Below are positions 1 to 6,205 of a stretch of DNA of 10,657 bases, in pieces (position 1 is the stretch's first letter; each line of letters begins with the position of its first letter). The notes beneath the pieces were generated by a model, which had not been told where the DNA came from, ran no database searches, and saw nothing but the letters and a program-made list of their open reading frames with translations. This stretch comes from Flavobacteriales bacterium (GTDB taxonomy: Bacteria > Bacteroidota > Bacteroidia > Flavobacteriales_D > Crocinitomicaceae): assembly GCA_947458985.1 (NCBI GenBank), contig CANHBA010000072.1:1-10657 (forward strand), in the 5' to 3' direction. Position numbers and translations under genes: made by a program.

Positions 1-1
1 A

Positions 2-166
2 GAGCGCTTGCTCGCCATCACCAAGGCAGACATGCTCGACGACGAACTCAAAGCTGCTATTTCCAAAGAATTGCCTACACTTCCGCATTTGTTCATTTCA
101 TCTGTAGCTCAGCAAGGCCTTATGGAACTCAAAGACCTGATCTGGAAGCACCTCAACCATGATTGA
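2..166 (+). CDS. obgE: GTPase Obg/CgtA, C-terminal end (partial)
   Basis: The last 54 codons of a gene that enters from the left edge, ending in TGA at 164-166. The fragment begins ERLLAITKADMLDD and later reads LFISSVAQQGL. The TKAD is the G4 guanine-specificity motif (NKxD type) and the SSV is the G5 motif of a P-loop GTPase; this spacing and the stop shortly after G5 match the end of short Obg proteins. Obg is a ribosome-associated GTPase in 50S subunit maturation and stress control. The N-terminal glycine-rich Obg fold and the G1-G3 motifs lie outside the window, so another TRAFAC GTPase cannot be fully excluded. Its stop overlaps the start of the downstream PAP2 gene by 8 bases, which suggests cotranscription. 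Confidence 0.8.
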   Translation, partial: ERLLAITKADMLDDELKAAISKELPTLPHLFISSVAQQGLMELKDLIWKHLNHD

Positions 167-743
167 ATTTCTGCAGCGCATTGATAACGGTTTACTATTG
201 CGCATCAATCACTTCAATGCGCCTTGGCTAGATCAATGCATGTGGATACTTTCATCTAAATTGATCAATTTTCCGTTAGCCTTTTGCATTATTTTATTAC
301 TCAAAAGTCAGTTTTCTTGGAAAAAAACGAGTCTGATATTTTTATTAGCGCTAGTAGTTGTGTCCTTGACAGACGTGATTTCTACCCAGCTCTTCAAAGA
401 TTATTTTGAAAGATTGCGCCCTTCACACGATCCAATTGTACACCACTACTTGCATTTTTATATGATTGGCCCCAATAATCCTTATTTGGGTGGACAATAC
501 GGTTTTGTCTCGTCTCACGCCGCTAATTTGGCTGCTCTTTTTGCATTTATATTTCCTTACTTGAAAAAGTACACCTATTCTATTTACGCACTGGGTATTT
601 ACGTTTTTTTAGTGGCTTATAGTAGGGTTTATTTGGGGGTGCATTTTCCTTCAGACGTCCTTTGTGGTGCGTTGTTGGGTCTGGCAATAGGTTGGTTATT
701 CAGAAGACATTTATTTGCTCAATTGCTTCAAAAATGGGACTAA
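159..743 (+). CDS. PAP2-family membrane phosphatase
   Basis: A 194-residue integral membrane protein of the type 2 phosphatidic acid phosphatase family, which removes phosphate from lipid phosphates such as undecaprenyl pyrophosphate or phosphatidylglycerophosphate at the membrane surface. The three signature motifs are visible in order: K80-x6-R87-P88, then SSH at 118-120 (the family form is PSGH, so Pro and Gly are altered but the catalytic His is kept), then S155-R156-x5-H162-x3-D166 in SRVYLGVHFPSD. Several hydrophobic segments fit the usual membrane helices (about 38-50, 58-76, 122-134, 143-154, 168-182). The ATG at 159 lies inside the end of obgE, and the stop at 741-743 overlaps the crcB start by 10 bases, so translational coupling is likely. 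The exact substrate cannot be read from sequence; undecaprenyl-PP recycling is only a guess. Confidence 0.88.
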   Translation: MIEFLQRIDNGLLLRINHFNAPWLDQCMWILSSKLINFPLAFCIILLLKSQFSWKKTSLIFLLALVVVSLTDVISTQLFKDYFERLRPSHDPIVHHYLHFYMIGPNNPYLGGQYGFVSSHAANLAALFAFIFPYLKKYTYSIYALGIYVFLVAYSRVYLGVHFPSDVLCGALLGLAIGWLFRRHLFAQLLQKWD

Positions 744-1096
744 AAACAGTAATATTAGTTTTTGTTGGCGGCGGCTTGGGTAGTATCTTGCGTTGGTTGT
801 TGTCGCGCGTTTTCCCGCTTGAAAAAACGATTTTTCCTTGGGCTACTTTGCTGAGTAATCTCTTGGCTTGCTTGCTTTTGGCCTTGCTTATTTTTCAATT
901 CAAGGACCATCCGAAATGGGCGAGTCTTCAACCGTTGCTTGTCGTTGGTTTCTGCGGAGGTTTGTCTACGTTCAGTACGTTTTCCTTTGAGAATTATCAG
1001 CTCCTACAACAGGGGCAATTGGCCTTGGTTGGACTCAATCTCTTTGTTTCTTTGGGCTTGGGTCTGCTTGCGTTTTGGTTCTTGGCGCGATTTTGA
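734..1096 (+). CDS. crcB: Fluoride channel CrcB/FluC
   Basis: A 120-residue small membrane protein of the CrcB/FluC family, which forms an antiparallel dimeric channel that exports fluoride and prevents its build-up. Visible signatures are the N-terminal GGGLGSILRW segment (residues 12-21), Asn42 in the TLLSNLL helix (pore-lining Asn), and the diagnostic GFCGGLSTFSTFSFE at 72-86, with the Phe-box residues F80 and F83 and the central Na+ site region. Four hydrophobic helices are apparent. The ATG at 734 was chosen because the family starts just before the glycine-rich segment; upstream in-frame codons from 662 only re-read the PAP2 gene. The gene overlaps the PAP2 stop by 10 bases. Its 3' end overlaps the end of the opposing photolyase gene by 93 bases. 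No fluoride riboswitch could sit directly before it because the upstream DNA is coding. Confidence 0.93.
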   Translation: MGLKTVILVFVGGGLGSILRWLLSRVFPLEKTIFPWATLLSNLLACLLLALLIFQFKDHPKWASLQPLLVVGFCGGLSTFSTFSFENYQLLQQGQLALVGLNLFVSLGLGLLAFWFLARF

Positions 1097-2548
1097 GGGT
1101 CGCACTAAAGTCTCAATAATTTTCTGGCCTTCGCTTTTCCCTTTCGCACTTTTGCGGATGTCCCAGAGAAATTTGCGTTCCTCTTTTCTGGAGTCTTTCG
1201 GGTCAATAATTGGTAAAGGGTAATCTCGTCCTAGTTTGATGCCGTAAATGGACATATCCATTTCGGTCATTTTCCATGGTTCATGAATAAAAGACAACGG
1301 GAGTTCAGCGAGTTCAGGAACCCATTGCTTGATGAAAGCTGCTTCTGCATCGTGCTTGTAGCTATTATGGATCGGATTGTAAACCCGAATGGTATTGACA
1401 CCCGTTGTGCCCGCTTGCATTTGAAACTGAGGATAGTGAATTCCGGGTTCAAAATCTAAAAATTGCTGAGCGAGGTGCGCCACGCCGTCTTTCCAATCTT
1501 GGATGAGGTGATGACACAAAAAGGAAACCACCATGGCGCGCATGCGAAAGTTGATCCAGCCAGTTTGCCGCACGCAGCGCATGTTGGCATCAATAAGCGG
1601 GAACCCTGTATTTCCTGTTTTCCAAGCTTCTAGAAAAGTGTCGTTTTTTGGATAATCGAGTCCTTCATAGGCTTTATTGATACAGGTTGTAGCATAACTA
1701 CAGTCTGTTTCAAATTTTTGAATAAAATGACAATGCCAGTGCAGGCGTGTCAAAAAGGCCTCGAAGTTAGGCTTGTTTTTTGGGTCTTGGTTCATGTAGC
1801 CTGAGGTGGCTCTTACCACTTGCCGTACCGAAAGATTTCCCCAGGCAAGAAAAGGGGAGAGCCGACTACATGTTTTTCTACTGAGTGCAGGTTTTGAGAT
1901 CCCCCTTTGATATCCCAAGATGCGTTTGTGGAGAAAATCGGCTAAGTATTTTTCAGCGTACTTTGGCCCTGCTTTCTGAAATAAAGGGCCGTAAGCTTGA
2001 ATTTGATTGTATAGACTTTCTGGAAGCTGAAAATGGTGTTCCCATTGCACTGCTCTCCCTTTTTCAAAGGTGTTCTCAATGATCGGGCTGTTGACATACC
2101 CAAACCAAGCGCGGTCCCAATTTTTGCGGTTTTTGAGCCCGCGAATGATGCCGTCGCGCTGAAATTCTTGCCAATGTGCTCCATTTTTCACCAATAACAA
2201 CTTGACTAACTTATCTCGATCAAAGGTTCGAGGTTGCCCCGATTCTTGGTAGCTCCAGACCTGACTTATGGTAAATTGTTCCATAAGTACCATCCATATT
2301 TCTTCAGCTTCGCCGTAAAGAACCGTTATTTTCCGTTCGAAGGGCTCGAGAAGTTGATTGATTTGTACTATAGATTGCCATTGAAATTGCCAATGCCGCA
2401 GGCTGTTTTCAGGTGCGGCCAATTCTGTTGGTTCGACTAGCCAAATATAAAGAAGCGGCAAACCACTGCGTTCAGCTGCGTCTAGCGGAGCGTGGTCAGT
2501 AAGTCTTAAATCTCGTTTGAACCAGACAATCCCAATTTCAGGCTTCAT
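1004..2548 (-). CDS. Divergent photolyase/cryptochrome-family flavoprotein
   Basis: A 514-residue member of the photolyase/cryptochrome superfamily with the usual domain order: an N-terminal Rossmann antenna domain (about 1-165, opening IGIVWFKRDLRLTDHAPL) and a C-terminal helical FAD domain (about 190-470; SRLSPFLAWGNLS at 228-240, TGWINFRMRAM at 329-339, DFEPGIHYPQFQMQAG at 365-380, FIKQWVPEL at 405-413). A gap-free hand comparison with recalled E. coli PhrB keeps R337 (R344) and D365 (D372). It changes N378 to H371, W382 to F375, N341 to F334, M345 to A338, W306 to Y299 and the CPD-contacting E274 to R268, while W352 (W359) remains. It is therefore unlikely to be a standard class I CPD photolyase; ssDNA repair, (6-4) repair or photosensing are all possible. 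The ATG at 2548 is used because the antenna domain begins there; in-frame codons to 2731 only re-read the upstream gene. A basic, low-complexity tail after about 482 runs into crcB on the other strand. Confidence 0.88.
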   Translation of the reverse strand: MKPEIGIVWFKRDLRLTDHAPLDAAERSGLPLLYIWLVEPTELAAPENSLRHWQFQWQSIVQINQLLEPFERKITVLYGEAEEIWMVLMEQFTISQVWSYQESGQPRTFDRDKLVKLLLVKNGAHWQEFQRDGIIRGLKNRKNWDRAWFGYVNSPIIENTFEKGRAVQWEHHFQLPESLYNQIQAYGPLFQKAGPKYAEKYLADFLHKRILGYQRGISKPALSRKTCSRLSPFLAWGNLSVRQVVRATSGYMNQDPKNKPNFEAFLTRLHWHCHFIQKFETDCSYATTCINKAYEGLDYPKNDTFLEAWKTGNTGFPLIDANMRCVRQTGWINFRMRAMVVSFLCHHLIQDWKDGVAHLAQQFLDFEPGIHYPQFQMQAGTTGVNTIRVYNPIHNSYKHDAEAAFIKQWVPELAELPLSFIHEPWKMTEMDMSIYGIKLGRDYPLPIIDPKDSRKEERKFLWDIRKSAKGKSEGQKIIETLVRPSKSRQEPKRKQTQAQRNKEIESNQGQLPLL

Positions 2549-2549
2549 A

Positions 2550-3629
2550 CTAAAGGTTTTTTTGAACTTTTTTCCAAAAGTTGAAAAATGAGCCGGGTTG
2601 CGCGGTGTATGCAGGCAAGAGCCAAGACCGCTCATCGGTTTGTATGCCGTATGTGGCGGTGAGCGGATGTTCTTTGCTAAAGGTGAGTTCGGGATTGATT
2701 TGTTGGCTAAGGGTGCTCCAGGTTCCAACAACTATTTGCAAATCAGGGATATTTAAATTGGCGAGTTCATTGATCCAGTTGTATACTTTTTCAGTGAAAG
2801 GGTAATCTTTCCAATGGTCGAGGTCCCAGAATAAAATGCGGTTGCCTTGTTGCTCCGTTTTCCAGATAGGGTCGAGGTGATACGGCGTGTAAAGGAAAGT
2901 CGGCAAGTTAGAATCTATGTCAATTGTTTGAGTTGTTGTAGGTTTGAACGGATATTGCGCTTGGGTCCAGGTGCAGTCCAATTTGAGTTCAGGAAGTTGT
3001 TCATAGGAGACATCTAATACCGAGCCTAATTGCGTACTTCCAGTATATTTGTTGATGTTATCTTGATTGGCATAATAAACCTTAGGTGCATTGGCGCCAC
3101 AGACCCATTGCCAACTCAAATGATTGCTTGCGGCGTCGGCATCGCAAAGTTGCGCAAACAGCCATTTGGCAGCCGTGCGCCAATGGCAGCCATAATGATT
3201 GCACACAAGCGCTGCCAAATACATGCGCAGGTGGTTGTGCAAGTAGCCTGTGGTTTGCAGTGTAAGCAAAGCTTCATCAATGGCCTGAATGCCGGTATTG
3301 GCCTGCAGTATTTCTTGCGGTATTTGGGTGTCGTTTTTGACCCAAAATTGGGCTGCGCGCAGTTCGTTTTGCGGGTTGTGGTGCTGCCAAATGCGCTGTG
3401 CGTGTTCTCTCCAGCATAGTTCCATGACAAACGCTTCCATTTGATACAATTTAAAACCGCGCTGCAGAAGGCGTTCATAGACATCCCTAACCGAGAGCAG
3501 CCCGCGCGAAAGATAGGGTGACAGGTAGCTCACCCCGCCAGTAATATAGTTTCTGGTTTTACCGTAATGTATCGGATCGAACTGATCTATTTGCGCATAG
3601 ATTTCGTCTATACTGCGCAGCGGTATCAT
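2550..3629 (-). CDS. Short photolyase with N-terminal FAD domain (NewPHL-like)
   Basis: A 359-residue FAD-domain protein that begins directly with the photolyase catalytic domain and has no N-terminal antenna domain. Visible in order are SYLSPYLSRGLLSVRDV (34-50, FAD-phosphate loop), ELCWREHAQRIWQ (70-82), the TGYLHNHLRMYLAALVCN helix (127-144, with HN and R-x-x equivalents of E. coli 340-344) and CDADAASNHLSWQW (162-175). The last segment retains the D372, N378 and W382 equivalents (D163, N169, W173) for FAD N5 control and electron transfer. Residues about 230-359 form a separate Trp- and Tyr-rich C-terminal region. This order, catalytic domain first and a second domain after it, fits the NewPHL class of bacterial photolyases, which repairs CPD lesions in single-stranded DNA. 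The ATG at 3629 is preferred: it forms ATGA with the SDR stop, and earlier codons to 3683 only re-read the SDR gene. Its stop is one base before the next photolyase. Confidence 0.82.
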   Translation of the reverse strand: MIPLRSIDEIYAQIDQFDPIHYGKTRNYITGGVSYLSPYLSRGLLSVRDVYERLLQRGFKLYQMEAFVMELCWREHAQRIWQHHNPQNELRAAQFWVKNDTQIPQEILQANTGIQAIDEALLTLQTTGYLHNHLRMYLAALVCNHYGCHWRTAAKWLFAQLCDADAASNHLSWQWVCGANAPKVYYANQDNINKYTGSTQLGSVLDVSYEQLPELKLDCTWTQAQYPFKPTTTQTIDIDSNLPTFLYTPYHLDPIWKTEQQGNRILFWDLDHWKDYPFTEKVYNWINELANLNIPDLQIVVGTWSTLSQQINPELTFSKEHPLTATYGIQTDERSWLLPAYTAQPGSFFNFWKKVQKNL

Positions 3630-4324
3630 ACGCGCAAACTTGAAATGCCACCGTCTACATGCAGGATTTGCCCACTGATCCAAGAGGCTTGGTCACTGAG
3701 TAAGAAGGCTGCCATATGCGCAATGTCGGCGGCTTCTCCAACGCGTTTGAGCGGATGCCTTGCTGCGTTGGCTTCGCGTTTGGCGTCAGAATTGAGTAAG
3801 TTTTCAGCTAAAGGTGTATTGGTTAAAGACGGCGCAATGGCATTGACGCGAATTTTTGGAGCGAGTTCGGCTGCGAGTGCACGCGTGAGTCCTTCGATGG
3901 CTCCTTTTGATGCAGAAACTAAGCTATGGAAAGGCAAACCTTGTTGTACCGCCACCGTGGAGAAAAGAACGATGGAAGCTTGCACGCTTTTTTTGAGTGC
4001 GGGTAGGGCTGTTTGGATGCTTTGAATGGCTCCCAAAACTTGGAGTTGGTAGTCGGTCTGAAAATCAGTAGGGCTGAAACGGTTGAAGGGTTTGAGGGCT
4101 ATTGTGCCTGGGCAGTAGACCAAACCATCGAGTATTTCTGGCCATTCAAGTGGCGTTGGGGCGAGCACATCTAGTTGTTGCCAAGTGATGTTGTGGTGCT
4201 GCAGACTTGGAGCAGTTTTGGCGTAAGTAGCGTATACTTCATGGCCTAGCTCCGCTAATTGTTGGGCAAGTGCAAGACCGATTCCTTTTGAGGCGCCAAT
4301 GATGGCAATTTTTTTGGTTTCCAT
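3626..4324 (-). CDS. Atypical short-chain dehydrogenase (SDR) lacking catalytic Tyr
   Basis: A 232-residue classical-SDR-fold protein and the first gene of the photolyase unit. The Rossmann nucleotide loop is GASKGIG (10-16), followed by an acidic turn near D52. The usual NNAG is replaced by CPG (71-73), and the IRVNAIAPSLTNTP segment (158-171) and C-terminal DGGISS (224-229) are typical of the family. The catalytic region is unusual: Ser122 and Lys140 are in place, but the Tyr of YxxxK is Val136 (codon GTT, read as HSLVSASKG), and the position of the structural or catalytic Asn appears to be Gln96. Cofactor binding looks intact, while ordinary Tyr-dependent hydride transfer looks impaired. 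Its stop overlaps the next start as ATGA, so it is translationally coupled to the photolyases. A role in pterin or flavin cofactor handling for them is a guess; a non-catalytic binding role is equally possible. Confidence 0.86.
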   Translation of the reverse strand: METKKIAIIGASKGIGLALAQQLAELGHEVYATYAKTAPSLQHHNITWQQLDVLAPTPLEWPEILDGLVYCPGTIALKPFNRFSPTDFQTDYQLQVLGAIQSIQTALPALKKSVQASIVLFSTVAVQQGLPFHSLVSASKGAIEGLTRALAAELAPKIRVNAIAPSLTNTPLAENLLNSDAKREANAARHPLKRVGEAADIAHMAAFLLSDQASWISGQILHVDGGISSLRV

Positions 4325-4377
4325 AATTTTGTAACAAATTAGTGCTACCTTGGTTTAGAAATCGCCAATAAAAACAC
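4325..4377. promoter_or_regulatory. Divergent intergenic region, weak promoter-like boxes
   Basis: This 53-base gap separates two divergent starts, the SDR-photolyase unit (-) and the SIMPL gene (+), so promoters for both must lie here or inside the neighbouring genes. On the - strand, TAATTTG (about 4342-4336) is one base short of the Bacteroidota -7 consensus TAnnTTTG. On the + strand, TACCTTGG at 4346-4353 differs from it by one base, with TTTG at 4328-4331, but the 14-base spacing is shorter than the usual 19-21. Neither is convincing. No clear operator palindrome or Shine-Dalgarno sequence is seen. A light- or SOS-linked operator cannot be named from this sequence. Confidence 0.35.
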
Positions 4378-5118
4378 ATGAATATTTTCAAACAACATTT
4401 TGCCACCATGCTCATTGCAGCAGCAGTGATCATAACCGGCCTCATTTTAGGTAAGTCTTATCTTTCCAAAGGAAAACCAGACGACACCGTTTCCGTAATT
4501 GGTTTGGGCGAAGAATCCTTTGATTCAGATTTGATTGTTTGGCGTGCCTCCTTCTCTCGCAAGAGTTTTGAACTCAAAGATGCCTATGCGCAGCTCAATT
4601 CAGATGTAAGAAAAGTAAAATCTTACCTAAAGTCAAGAGGTATAGCCGAAGATGATATGGTGTTTGAAGCCGCTGACATCAGTAAAGATTGGTCTCGCAT
4701 CTACGACGACGAAGGCAATGTTGTTCAGACCATTTTTGATGGCTATTCTTTGCGTCAAAGTCTGAAAGTCAGTTCGAAAAAAGTAAATATTGTGGAGCAC
4801 ACCTCGCGTCTGGTTTCAGAACTCATCGATGCTGGCATACAGCTCAATTCCGAAGCCCCAGAATATTACTACACCAAACTAGCGCAATTGAAACTCAAAA
4901 TGATTGAAGCTGCCACTAAAGATGCCTTTGAGCGCGCGGGCAAAATTGCTGAAAACGGCGGAGGTAGCTTGGGTAAACTCAAGAATGCCGATATGGGTGT
5001 TTTTCAGATCACAGCTGAAAATTCTTCTGAAGATTACGAATGGGGAGGGAGCTACAACACGAGCTCACGCCGCAAAACGGCGAGTATTACTATTCGTTTG
5101 AAATACGCCATTGACTAA
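4378..5118 (+). CDS. Membrane-anchored SIMPL-domain protein
   Basis: A 246-residue protein of the SIMPL family (DUF541, relatives of periplasmic YggE and the IRAK-binding SIMPL protein). Residues about 9-29 form one hydrophobic segment, best read as an uncleaved membrane anchor or signal, leaving a periplasmic domain. The domain starts with TVSVIGLGEESFDSDLIVW (37-55), continues with a helix-rich central part and a YYYTKLAQLKLKMIEAATKDA segment in the second half, and ends with a strand rich in Thr, Ile and Arg, as is usual for the fold. Family members are linked to oxidative or envelope stress, but no enzymatic activity is established, so no reaction is assigned. It stands alone on the + strand between two - strand units, with no Shine-Dalgarno site before the ATG, and converges on the ACMSD gene across 45 bases. 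Confidence 0.85.
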   Translation: MNIFKQHFATMLIAAAVIITGLILGKSYLSKGKPDDTVSVIGLGEESFDSDLIVWRASFSRKSFELKDAYAQLNSDVRKVKSYLKSRGIAEDDMVFEAADISKDWSRIYDDEGNVVQTIFDGYSLRQSLKVSSKKVNIVEHTSRLVSELIDAGIQLNSEAPEYYYTKLAQLKLKMIEAATKDAFERAGKIAENGGGSLGKLKNADMGVFQITAENSSEDYEWGGSYNTSSRRKTASITIRLKYAID

Positions 5119-5133
5119 CTCACAAGATGATAG

Positions 5134-5172
5134 TTCTTGCTTCTAGATAAATAATTCTTGCAACTAGATAAA
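5134..5172. repeat. Two-copy imperfect direct repeat, period 21
   Basis: Two 18-base units, TTCTTGCTTCTAGATAAA at 5134-5151 and TTCTTGCAACTAGATAAA at 5155-5172, match at 16 of 18 positions with a 21-base period. They fill the short gap between two convergent genes and extend over the stop codon of the ACMSD gene, so the second copy encodes its last residues. A small tandem duplication is the simplest reading. The duplication may have supplied the present stop codon. No function is implied, and it does not form a convincing terminator. Confidence 0.6.
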
Positions 5173-6171
5173 CAAGCTCTTGTCGAGTTGTAGCCATTCG
5201 AGGGTGGCATTACAAAAGATGTCTTCTTTGACGGTAGCGCTCAGCTTGCTATCTTCTATGAACTGCCCAATTTCGAGGTCGCCGAGCGGAAACGGATAGT
5301 CGCTGCCCAAACAAACGCGTTTAGAACCCTGCATTTTGAGGATGTATTCCAAGGCATCGATGTCGTGGGTGATGCTATCCACCCAGAATTTACCAAGGTA
5401 AGTGCGCGGGTTGTTTGGGTTGTCAATAGCCACTAAATCTGGGCGGCAATTGAAACCGTGCTCGATGCGGCCTAAAGTGGGTAAAAAGGACCCGCCGGCA
5501 TGCGAAAAACAAACCCTGAGCTCAGGTAAGCGCTCCAATACACCTCCAAAAATAAGTGAACAAGCAGCTCTTGAGGTTTCGGCAGGCATGCCTACTAACC
5601 AAGGGAGCCAGTATTTTTTCATGCTGTCAAATCCCATCATTTGCCACGGATGGATCATGACGGCCATACCTAGGCGTGCGCAGGCTTCAAAAATAGGAAA
5701 GAACTTTTCCTCGCTGAGGTTTTCATCGTTGATATTCGAGCCAATTTGTATGCCGACATGGCCAATTGCCTTGGCGCGTTCGAGTTCTAAAATAGCAGCA
5801 TCGGTGTCTTGCATTGGAATGGTAGCCAAGCCAATGTAGTTTTTTGGGTAGCGTTGCACGAGTTCTGCAATGTGGTCGTTGAGAAACCTCGACAACTCGA
5901 GTGCGTCGGCGGTTTTCGCCCAGTAAGAAAACATAACGGGAATGGTACACACCACTTGTACTTGCGTGTTGTAGGGCTTGTATTCGTCTATGCGCAGCTG
6001 TTCATCCCAGCAGTTTTCGACGATGCGTCTAAAAAACTGACCGCCTTGCATCATGTTGGCACTGCCATCGGCATTGGGTTCGAGATGGATGAACTTGCCA
6101 TAGCCAAACTTTTGCGTCCAATTGGGCATTGTTTTAGGTAAGATATGGCTGTGCATGTCAATTTTAAGCAT
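5164..6171 (-). CDS. ACMSD: ACMSD: 2-amino-3-carboxymuconate-6-semialdehyde decarboxylase
   Basis: A 335-residue metal-dependent amidohydrolase, nearly the length of human ACMSD and similar to it across the whole chain as recalled. It decarboxylates 2-amino-3-carboxymuconate-6-semialdehyde (EC 4.1.1.45), steering kynurenine-pathway flux from tryptophan away from quinolinate and NAD and towards complete catabolism. Zinc ligands are visible as H7 and H9 in MHSHILPK, H174 in IHPW and D291 in GSDYPFPLG; H224 in CFSHAGGSF matches the catalytic His. R48 and R243 fit the substrate-carboxylate arginines. The signatures ENCWD (52-56), PVMFSYWAK (78-86) and KYWLPWLVGMPAET (186-199) separate it from other amidohydrolases. 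It is the last gene of the - strand series, 34 bases after GNAT. TATCTTCG (6197-6190, minus strand) is one mismatch from a -7 box and may be an internal promoter. No other kynurenine gene is in the window. The Pseudomonas equivalent is called nbaD. Confidence 0.93.
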   Translation of the reverse strand: MLKIDMHSHILPKTMPNWTQKFGYGKFIHLEPNADGSANMMQGGQFFRRIVENCWDEQLRIDEYKPYNTQVQVVCTIPVMFSYWAKTADALELSRFLNDHIAELVQRYPKNYIGLATIPMQDTDAAILELERAKAIGHVGIQIGSNINDENLSEEKFFPIFEACARLGMAVMIHPWQMMGFDSMKKYWLPWLVGMPAETSRAACSLIFGGVLERLPELRVCFSHAGGSFLPTLGRIEHGFNCRPDLVAIDNPNNPRTYLGKFWVDSITHDIDALEYILKMQGSKRVCLGSDYPFPLGDLEIGQFIEDSKLSATVKEDIFCNATLEWLQLDKSLFI

Positions 6172-6205
6172 GGGTCAAATTTTGGTTTACGAAGATACAA
6201 AAAAC

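Noticed and set aside
662..733. Upstream extension of crcB
   Set aside because: The added 24 codons overlap PAP2 in another frame and precede the family's normal start; the ATG at 734 fits.
2549..2731. Upstream extension of the long photolyase
   Set aside because: The extra 61 codons only re-read the end of the short photolyase gene in another frame, and the antenna domain starts cleanly at 2548.
3030..3419. Open frame on the + strand inside the short photolyase gene
   Set aside because: It is antisense to the conserved FAD domain and the protein shows no recognisable motif.
3567..4025. Open frame on the + strand opposite the SDR and short photolyase
   Set aside because: It is antisense to two recognisable genes, has no family resemblance and a composition typical of a shadow frame.
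5123..5139. Possible terminator hairpin (CAAGA...TCTTG) between the convergent SIMPL and ACMSD genes
   Set aside because: The stem is only 5 base pairs with a 7-base loop and is not followed by a T tract on either strand; the matches come from the direct repeat present there.
5402..5839. Open frame on the + strand opposite ACMSD
   Set aside because: It is antisense to a strongly conserved enzyme; no motif or start signal supports it.
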